NCBI GenBank assembly: GCA_964304625.1
Contig: OZ199839.1
Coordinates: forward strand, 9,796,001 to 9,860,000
DNA from: Kudoa neothunni
Taxonomy: Eukaryota > Cnidaria
Reading direction: 5' to 3'
DNA: 64,000 bases
The translations under genes were made by a program, and so were the position numbers. The notes under the pieces were generated by a model, which was not told the origin of the DNA, made no database searches, and saw nothing but the letters and a program-made list of their open reading frames with translations. Each line of letters begins with the position of its first letter. Within the stretch, counting starts at the first letter, position 1. Positions 55,099 through 64,000 of this stretch are shown piece by piece.

Positions 55099-57165
55099 CC
55101 CTTTCACGTTCTATTTTTTGGTTTTTCTAAAAAAATATATATTGTTAATTGGATATTTTTTAGTAAAAATATATAATTTTAATTTGAAAAATAATTATAT
55201 CATGAAGATTTTTTAAATTTTGTTCATGTGCATTTAATTACACATTGGGACTAAATGATAAATAAAAGTTGAAAATGAATAAAATGTTCAAAGTAACTAT
55301 TCAAACATTAGATTTAATGAATAATTATTTTAAATTTCAAAATTCATGAAACGTTATTAACAAATAACCCTAAAACAGCATGTCTCCCATGAACCATCTC
55401 CAAATTTTTTTCATTTTTCTTAGTAATAATATATAAATTTATTTATAATGTCAACATAATGTAATTTTTTATTTATAAATTTATTTTTTAACGCGTATTG
55501 GTTCGGTGTATTTAATTTCACTAAGATTAGAAGAAAAAATGACATAATAATTTGCAAGAAAATAACACACAAAATAATAAACGTACGGATTAATTCAACT
55601 TAATTAATTTCATTTTTGATGAAATTCGTAGAAACAATTCCTTTCTATAACCCGAAAACAATTCGTTTTGCATTTAATGCATTTGAATGACGTAATTTTT
55701 TGGACAAACTTTGCATCTATTACGTGTGGGCGTGCCTTCGGGGGAAGGCCCAACATTGTCGAATCAGATATCATCAGAAAGAGAGGGAACCACAATTTTC
55801 TGACTTATTGAATTCTTCAATTCACTTTCTACTGATAATGATGATTTCCCTCGCTTTAACTTTACGTTTGTTTCCTTTTAAGAAACGTTAAAGACTCGTA
55901 TTCTGAATAGGTGAAATTCAGTTAACCAAATATTTCGCTCTCTTCTATTTCTCTTTTATAATACCCAAGAGTCCACCAAAGCTGTATTTATTCCTCAATA
56001 AAATATCCTCAAGTTAACATTTTAAACCGTTGTTTGGTTGGTTTTCCATGCACATGTTGCTTTGAACAGCACCTACCTTTAAATGATATCATCTGTTCAT
56101 CTACAGGTAACTTCCTTTCGGGTTGAATCTTTAACCAATTTGATCTTAAATAGTCAAAAAATTGTCTTATTTTCAAAAACCTACAAAAAAAGGATTGGAT
56201 TGTTGAGTGACTATTTCGTCATTGTATTTTAAAATGAAGAAATCAACTCAAATCTACGGCGTATGAACACGTTAGCAATTGGCTCAAACTTAAAACATCT
56301 TTGCCAATAACAACGATATCTAGGCATCCTTATTATACCCATTAAAATGATAACTCCAATAAACTTTTCTATTTCATCACTATCAGTTTTGAAACATGAA
56401 TTAGATCGGCTGAAATAAAGGTTTTTTTGTTCAACCATCGAATCTATGAAAGATTTATTCATAAATTGGTTGAAGTAATCGATAGGAATAAAAAGTCCAT
56501 TTATTTCTTCAAAATATCACTCTGAATTCTCATAATCAACATTATTATTTAATGTTAAAATCTATATAATCCAATTATATTTGAAGTTCGAGTTGTATTT
56601 TTCTTCGTCGGTAACCTCATTATGGTTTTCTGAGTATTCATCGCATTTTTCAAAAATATCGATATTTTTATTTTCTAAACAGATCTCCGGTTCTAAAATA
56701 TTAGGATCGGGCATATTGACTACTTTTTGTCCTATTTCTCCACTTTTTGCAGATAAATCCGAAATATTGTAATTCATTTCTTCATCACGTGTGTTCCACG
56801 GAATCCCAATGTGCATTTAAATGCACAAGCTCTAATACCCAAATAGCTATTTATTCTTAAAATCTTTTTATATATTTTATTATTTGTTATGGAAAATTCA
56901 AATTAATTTTTAAAGTTGACGTTGATAATGAACACTGATCAATTCTATGTGTGTAATCTTTCACGTTTGGAGCATGCTCTATATATAGATGAAAAACATA
57001 ATATTTTCTTACATTTTCAAGGAAAATTATTCATACTTTGAAATAGTGATGACAATTAAGTATTGATTATGATACATCGAACATATTGTATGAAACAGTA
57101 GTTAAGTGTATTAAAAGATTGCGTTTTTCTTATGTGCATTCAAATGCACACTAGACGCGAAAGGG
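55099..57165 (-). mobile_element. Nested piggyBac, copy B
   Basis: Counterpart of 12109-14175. The right subterminal palindrome is closer to perfect here (TGTGCATTCAAATGCACA, 57133-57150). Confidence 0.75.
55610..56816 (-). pseudogene. piggyBac transposase relic, copy B
   Basis: Same broken, core-deleted frame as copy A; one residue differs in the C-terminal piece (KITSFKC for KIMSFKC). Confidence 0.7.
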
Positions 57166-58084
57166 TTAAACTTACATTTTTGGGAAGTTTTTGATAAATA
57201 TTAAGATATATTTATGTAGAAATATAAATAAAGGTCTTTATTTCTTTCTTATTCAGTTACTCGCTGGAAAACTTTCATATAATTTTTATAGGTATAATTT
57301 ATGATGGTTTTTCCAAAAAGGTTTATTAGGTGTTAATAATCCAAGAAACTTTTTATCCATGAAAAATATCGCAAAAAAAATTAAATTAATTACGTGCGAA
57401 TTAAATAATAACACAAGAATTTAATGCATTCGAACAAATTATTTTTAGAAATTGTTTCTAATGTTGCAAGTTTTTTACGCTTCAAAATTATCGGTGTGCT
57501 TGCGGTAATCTGCTTCGTAAGCTGTTAGTGCTGGATAAATTAGTTCCTGCAGGTGTTTGTTTGGGAGGGAGGGAACCGCGATGCTTCGATTTTGGAAACT
57601 TCATCATTGAAAAAATGCAGACAACACTAAGTTTTTCCAATGAAAACAAAAAGTGTTTGAGGCAAATTTATTTTTATTTTTAATATTTATTTTCTGTAAC
57701 ATATTTCCAAAGATCGCTGGATGAGTTTGAATTATGAATCATCCTAAAAACTTTAATGCGTGTTTTATTCTTTCGATATCTATCATTTTTGTAATGGATA
57801 AACCCTAGTTTTAATTGCATTTCATAATTTAAACTAGTAATAATTCTAGTTTTTATCGAATATTAAAAATATTTGGTAGACTGTAACGATGTTTTCTAAT
57901 CAAAAATATAATCTAGTTTACGATTAAAGATTTAATTTCTTCACTGGATTACATAGTTTGAATTTTTCACTTTCCTGAGTCAACTCACGGGTTGAATAAA
58001 AAAAACGTGAACTCACAAAATTTTTTTTCAAGAGTCTCACCATAACGTACAAAAAGCCACAGTTTGTCCACCCCTGTACTATAT

Positions 58085-60670
58085 CCTGAATTTATCTAAT
58101 CATTCAATATGTTTGGATAAACCTATTGAAGAATTGGCCACTATTTTGGTGGATAATTTGTAAGCGAAAGCAAATTTTTTGGATAAATAAATTATATATT
58201 TATCAATTATTACAATAATCGAATAAAACGGCAAATTTGGTACTGATTCATGATGATTTTCCAAATAATTTCCCATAATAACCTTGGAATACTGTTGGCA
58301 ACATAACGTGCAGTTGTACAAATTATATCACCTAATATCCAGGACTTAGCATTTCTTTTTCTTATCATATACTATTTTTGAGTTCTATTTCATATTTTAT
58401 ACCATTTTTAGGAATGAGATAAAAAAATCCTTGACGGATCAATTTTTTAATAAAACAGCAGAAAGTTTTATACAGAACCGTTATTGTACAAAATTTCGCA
58501 TCCACTACCTTTTGTTTTGCATAATGGGTTAAATGCGTAAAGCATGTTATAGTTGTAATATTCTTATGAATCTTGTTTATTATTTTTTAATATTTTCTTT
58601 ATGCAACGCGGAGTTCGGAACGATGGAAACAAAATTTTGCCACATAACCCACTTTTTTAAATACTTCTGAAATGACGTTGGCCATTATGACAGAATTGAG
58701 TTCATTCACAATTCATATTATAACATTAAAACATTTATTTCATTAGTGTTCAGATTGTAAAAACAAATCAATATGTATATTATTGGTCTGTTTTAAAGTT
58801 AAAGCTTTTGTCTATTATAAGGGAAAATGCATATTTGCCATAATTTGATTTTAAAACTTCAAAATTATTATCATAAAAAGATGGTAAATATTAGGACAAC
58901 TAATTGTGTCATTTAGCGATAACCTGCCTGAATATTAATACTTAATTATAACATCACGAAAAGTGTTTCTGTCGTCAGATGTCAATAGGAAAGACCATCA
59001 AAAGCAACAATAGACAATAAGACCATTTTATGATCATTATCCCGTTTATTTCTAAAAAATATTTGAAACGGGAGAGAAATTTTCAAACGAGGCATTAAGA
59101 ACAGATATTTTTCGAACAAACGTGTTTCATAACTCTCTTCTTTAAAATGGGAAGCATAAGTTTGCTGAACCTGAAAACCAATGTGCCATTTACATTTTCT
59201 ATATCAGTTCATTCAAGTAGAAAATTTTTGATTTTTCTCCCTCTTCTGCCTATAATGAAGAAATTTAATAGAAAATGAGAGTTTAAAAAGGAAATAAAAT
59301 TCTAGGAATAGAAAACTAACGTTTACCGATTATAATCGATAATTACGGTTTCTGAACATAACATTTTCTAATTCCTTGTTTTTCACCGCCGCAGGGATTT
59401 TTTTAATTTATTATTTTTCTTAATAAATACATGTAATACCTAATATTCCTAGTATCAAAATTTATACTAATTTCTAAAAATAATATATAATTTAATTTCT
59501 GTCATTACTTTATAATTTTAAAAATAATTTATAGATTATTTTCTAAACTTTTTTTTATAAATAAATTAATTGTTAAATATGAATTGATTCTATAAAAAGT
59601 TTTCACACAATAAAATTTGTATAAATTCGATGGATTTAATATATTAGACGTTTTTGACTAATGTGTCGTCCGAAGAAACAAAGATTATTCAACCAAAGTA
59701 TGGCCGTTACTTATAAAGATGAAAAATATTAATTTTCTCTATTAGTAAAGAAACGACAAAATATAAAATTTTACTTTGAGAATTTTGATTAAAAAATTAA
59801 CTTAGATACTGATTTTCTAGCAATGAGATATTGCGAAAGATAATAAGGTTTTTTTTAATTGTCATAAAATATCGGAAAAGTCTAAGTTCATATTTAGGAA
59901 TTAATATTTTTAAATTTATCTCCAGAAATTATATTAAAAACCTCTTATTTCGATTTATTATTCAAGTTATTAATTTTATTGAGAAGTATATTTTCATCAG
60001 ATACAAATTCTTATCGGAGACTTCTCAAACTTCACTGATTAGCTCAAATATTTTTCTTTAATTTATAGTTTTGCATAATAAAATGAGCATATTTAATTTA
60101 ATGAGTAATCTTTTACATATTGAAATTGAATATATAATTTTCTACATTTAATTATTAACAAAATCAACGTTTAACTTTAAATGTAATCGGTACTTAAGAC
60201 TATTAAAATCTACATCATTATAATGGTTATAAAAAGGTAAAATGAGTATATATTGATGTTAGTCACTCCGAATGATTTACAATATTGGTAGATAAAATAT
60301 AACAAATAACTTTGGTGGGCATTTTTATTAATGTGAGTCTTCCGAAAGCCGAATTGATAAATTTACAATCAAAATTTCAAAAAATGGCCAATGTTTCAGA
60401 GAGATGATTCGATGAAAATAAAATTTTATGAAGACAGAATTATCCAAGTAGCAAGAGTTCTTACTGACACATTAATATATTTTTTACTGTCAATACAACT
60501 CATTCCATACGAAATTTGAAAATTAGTTTCAATTGATTAACTACATTTTTTCCAACATATTTTCTAGAGAATAATCAAACGTAAATTAATTTAAAGCCAG
60601 CTGCTACACCAAATATTGCGTTGATCTTGTTGATAGAAAATCCAAAGTTTTCTTAGACAAATTACTCTTA
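58085..60670 (+). promoter_or_regulatory. Spacer and start of the conserved 5' region before gene 9
   Basis: Near-copy of 15078-17662. It ends at the assembly gap just before the point where the upstream leader exon and gene would begin, so a gene of the MVSF-type family is expected in the gap. Confidence 0.55.
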
Positions 60671-61071
60671 NNNNNNNNNNNNNNNNNNNNNNNNNNNNNN
60701 NNNNNNNNNNNNNNNNNNNNNNNNNNNNNNNNNNNNNNNNNNNNNNNNNNNNNNNNNNNNNNNNNNNNNNNNNNNNNNNNNNNNNNNNNNNNNNNNNNNN
60801 NNNNNNNNNNNNNNNNNNNNNNNNNNNNNNNNNNNNNNNNNNNNNNNNNNNNNNNNNNNNNNNNNNNNNNNNNNNNNNNNNNNNNNNNNNNNNNNNNNNN
60901 NNNNNNNNNNNNNNNNNNNNNNNNNNNNNNNNNNNNNNNNNNNNNNNNNNNNNNNNNNNNNNNNNNNNNNNNNNNNNNNNNNNNNNNNNNNNNNNNNNNN
61001 NNNNNNNNNNNNNNNNNNNNNNNNNNNNNNNNNNNNNNNNNNNNNNNNNNNNNNNNNNNNNNNNNNNNNNN
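60671..61071. other. Assembly gap (401 N)
   Basis: The left edge corresponds to position 17662 upstream of gene 3 and the right edge to intron 7 of gene 2 (10831). By comparison with gene 3, about 3.1 kb should lie between, so the 401 N probably understate the missing length. Confidence 0.9.
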
Positions 61072-61297
61072 ATTTTAATGATCAATATAGGAGAAACTTC
61101 TAATCAATCAAAGTAAAATTGTAAAATGATAATATTAAATATGATTAATTTTTAGGGCGAGCACGTCAATGTATTTTTTAGTTATTTGAGTATATTTGAA
61201 TGAGATACCATTTAGGATAATTGGAATTATTGTTCCGATTGCTATCGTTGTAGTGGCGGCTGGATTGTACTTTGGTTACAAGAAGAACAAATCATAA
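61072..61297 (+). CDS. Gene 9: last three exons only
   Basis: Exons 61091-61112 (22 nt), 61156-61170 (15 nt) and 61216-61297 encode GETSNQS, KASTS and the transmembrane helix with tail YKKNKS, then TAA. Sequence as in genes 2 and 8. The upstream exons fall in the gap. AATAAA at 61329-61334. Confidence 0.75.
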
Positions 61298-62244
61298 GGA
61301 TCGATCTAAACATCAGCTTATTAGTCATAATAAAACAATATTATTATTTTTAAAGTTTAAATTTTAACATTTTATATAGTTTTTTTATTTTTCAAATACT
61401 AAAGTGATATAAAGCCTATGGCATACTAATAATTTAGTCAAACTTATATTAGATTTATAGTTTTATTCAATCTTGTTCTACGTATTAATTCTTTTACTAA
61501 GTCTACTAAATTAAAATAATATTTTTGTATGTTTAAAAATTTGCTCCAAATATGTTCAATGTAATAAGTTTTATTTTATTGAAAACTGAGGTTAGCTTAT
61601 AGGTAGAAATCATAATTTCCGACGTTTATTTTAGAAAAGTCGACGTTTAGATAAAAAAGGAATTTATTAGTGCAAATAATCAAAATTTTCCTAAAGAATA
61701 GATATATTTTAATATTAACTATGTAATATAAAATAAAAATATTATATTGAAAACATTTTTCATCATTCACTTCTGAGATTGATGCATAAATTGGTTTAAA
61801 AAATTTTTATTTAGAAAAATTTGTTTCGATTACGATAATTAATGATGGTATGCACATCAAATCTTGATATTGTACCGACAAAATAATGTATTTTAATTTT
61901 TTGAGTATAACTTATTTCTATCTATAATGTTACTTCTAGAGTAAAGTTACAATAATTCTTTTTACAATTTGTCTTTTTCATTCGTATCTAGAAAATTCGA
62001 GATATCATATGTATTCAATTCTTCAATATTATTATATCTATTTACATTCGATTTCTTCATAATTTTCTGGGAATTTTCAATTGTGAAACAACGGTATGTT
62101 TGATTTTTTATTCTTCCCGATATTTCTAAACTTTAAAATCAACAAATTCTGACATCTTAATTAAAAAAAATCTTTTGGAACAAAAGAAAAATCAACTTCT
62201 CATCTTTAAAACTACTTAATATGTTAGACTTGTGTATACTATAT
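61298..62244. other. Gene 9 3' flank / spacer, copy C
   Basis: Copy of 11057-12003 at offset 50241, with no difference seen. Confidence 0.6.
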
Positions 62245-64000
62245 CAGAGGTGGCCAAACTTGCCCAGAACGGGAGTCAATTATAAGGTTGCCTAAATTTT
62301 CATCAGCCACAAAGAATTAAAATCATTTATGTAACATTTCCTTATTCAACCCTTTCACGTTCTATTTTTTGGTTTTTCTAAAAAAATATATATTGATAAT
62401 TGGATATTTTTTAGTAAAAATATATAATTTTAATTTGAAAAATAATTATATCATGAAGATTTTTTAAATTTTGTTCATGTGCATTTAATTACACATTGGG
62501 ACTAAATGATAAATAAAAGTTGAAAATGAATAAAATGTTCAAAGTAACTATTCAAACATTAGATTTAATGAATAATTATTTTAAATTTCAAAATTCATGA
62601 AACGTTATTAACAAATAACCCTAAAACAGCATGTCTCCCATGAACCATCTCCAAATTTTTTTCATTTTTCTTAGTAATAATATATAAATTTATTTATAAT
62701 GTCAACATAATGTAATTTTTTATTTATAAATTTATTTTTTAACGCGTATTGGTTCGGTGTATTTAATTTCACTAAGATTAGAAGAAAAAATGACATAATA
62801 ATTTGCAAGAAAATAACACACAAAATAATAAACGTACGGATTAATTCAACTTAATTAATTTCATTTTTGATGAAATTCGTAGAAACAATTCCTTTCTATA
62901 ACCCGAAAACAATTCGTTTTGCATTTAATGCATTTGAATGACATAATTTTTTGGACAAACTTTGCATCTATTACGTGTGGGCGTGCCTTCGGGGGAAGGC
63001 CCAACATTGTCGAATCAGATATCATCAGAAAGAGAGGGAACCACAATTTTCTGACTTATTGAATTCTTCAATTCACTTTCTACTGATAATGATGATTTCC
63101 CTCGCTTTAACTTTACGTTTGTTTCCTTTTAAGAAACGTTAAAGACTCGTATTCTGAATAGGTGAAATTCAGTTAACCAAATATTTCGCTCTCTTCTATT
63201 TCTCTTTTATAATACCCAAGAGTCCACCAAAGCTGTATTTATTCCTCAATAAAATATCCTCAAGTTAACATTTTAAACCGTTGTTTGGTTGGTTTTCCAT
63301 GCACATGTTGCTTTGAACAGCACCTACCTTTAAATGATATCATCTGTTCATCTACAGGTAACTTCCTTTCGGGTTGAATCTTTAACCAATTTGATCTTAA
63401 ATAGTCAAAAAATTGTCTTATTTTCAAAAACCTACAAAAAAAGGATTGGATTGTTGAGTGACTATTTCGTCATTGTATTTTAAAATGAAGAAATCAACTC
63501 AAATCTACGGCGTATGAACACGTTAGCAATTGGCTCAAACTTAAAACATCTTTGCCAATAACAACGATATCTAGGCATCCTTATTATACCCATTAAAATG
63601 ATAACTCCAATAAACTTTTCTATTTCATCACTATCAGTTTTGAAACATGAATTAGATCGGCTGAAATAAAGGTTTTTTTGTTCAACCATCGAATCTATGA
63701 AAGATTTATTCATAAATTGGTTGAAGTAATCGATAGGAATAAAAAGTCCATTTATTTCTTCAAAATATCACTCTGAATTCTCATAATCAACATTATTATT
63801 TAATGTTAAAATCTATATAATCCAATTATATTTGAAGTTCGAGTTGTATTTTTCTTCGTCGGTAACCTCATTATGGTTTTCTGAGTATTCATCGCATTTT
63901 TCAAAAATATCGATATTTTTATTTTCTAAACAGATCTCCGGTTCTAAAATATTAGGATCGGGCATATTGACTACTTTTTGTCCTATTTCTCCACTTTTTG
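62245..64000. mobile_element. hAT element with nested piggyBac, copy C, cut by window end
   Basis: Left terminal repeat CAGAGGTGGCCAAACT preceded by TACTATAT. The nested piggyBac starts at 62350. At the two places where A and B differ in the left half, C agrees with A. Confidence 0.75.
62861..64000 (-). pseudogene. piggyBac transposase relic, copy C, cut by window end
   Basis: Same pieces as copy A, up to the N-terminal acidic region, which runs past the window edge. Confidence 0.65.

Larger units (their letters stand above)
54994..58076. mobile_element. hAT element with nested piggyBac, copy B
   Basis: Same ends and same TACTATAT target duplication (54986-54993, 58077-58084) as copy A, so it was duplicated with the surrounding DNA, not independently inserted. 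The right terminal repeat has a change (GTCCACCCCTG for GCCACCCCTG), and an 18-bp net gain near 58005-58030 shifts the offset from 42990 to 43008. Confidence 0.8.

Noticed and set aside
1-64000. CRISPR array, bacterial operon, or retroviral/LTR or Polinton element
   Set aside because: Repeats are gene-sized paralogues, the genes are spliced with polyadenylation signals, and I see no reverse transcriptase, protein-primed polymerase, capsid or LTR-like sequence.

Overview
This window is eukaryotic, and almost certainly animal, nuclear DNA. It is very AT-rich. It carries spliced genes with tiny GT..AG introns (41-55 nt in the gene I measured fully), AATAAA polyadenylation signals, and relics of animal-type cut-and-paste transposons (piggyBac, hAT, pogo/Tigger-like, Merlin). 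Tiny introns, AT-richness and this transposon mix would fit a compact parasitic or aquatic invertebrate (for example a myxozoan, a rotifer or some nematodes). I cannot assign the species.

The main content is a head-to-tail tandem array, all on the + strand, of one multigene family that I do not recognise. I reconstruct seven complete members (genes 2-8), one cut by the window start (gene 1) and one cut by an assembly gap (gene 9). Each complete gene has ten coding exons and encodes a protein of about 850-854 residues: a hydrophobic leader, about seven extracellular modules of roughly 100 residues (mostly one per exon, mostly with four cysteines), then two micro-exons of 22 and 15 nt, and a last exon with one transmembrane helix and a very short basic tail (YKKNKS). 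The predicted product is a type I surface protein with no obvious signalling tail. Two leader subfamilies occur: MVSF-type (genes 2, 3, 4, 6) and MRAI-type (genes 5, 7, 8). Every complete gene also has a second possible leader exon, 40 nt with an ATG and a donor site, about 200-265 bp further upstream.

Layout: gene 1 (1-1998); long spacer with a tRNA-like relic, a poly-T-headed retroposon fragment and a piggyBac relic (1999-8099); gene 2 (8100-11056); spacer with a 3.1-kb hAT holding a nested piggyBac (11057-18001); gene 3 (18002-20959); spacer with a TTAA-bounded element holding a hAT with a degraded transposase (20960-28116); gene 4 (28117-31082); short spacer; gene 5 (32558-35515); long spacer with a piggyBac-like end, a complete-ended pogo element and a Merlin relic (35516-42321); gene 6 (42322-45290); short spacer; gene 7 (46720-49671); short spacer; gene 8 (51101-54046); a near-copy of the gene 2-3 spacer (54047-60670); 401 N; the last three exons of gene 9 (to 61297); and a third copy of the same spacer running off the window end.

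The array looks evolutionarily active. Genes 7 and 8 arose from a 4381-bp tandem duplication, gene 8 joins a gene 7-like 5' part to a gene 2-like 3' part, exons are shared between paralogues in conflicting combinations, and the 3' halves are homogenised while the membrane-distal modules differ mainly in one cysteine-bounded loop. That is what one expects of a diversifying surface-recognition or surface-antigen family. The function is inference; the gene structure is read from the sequence.
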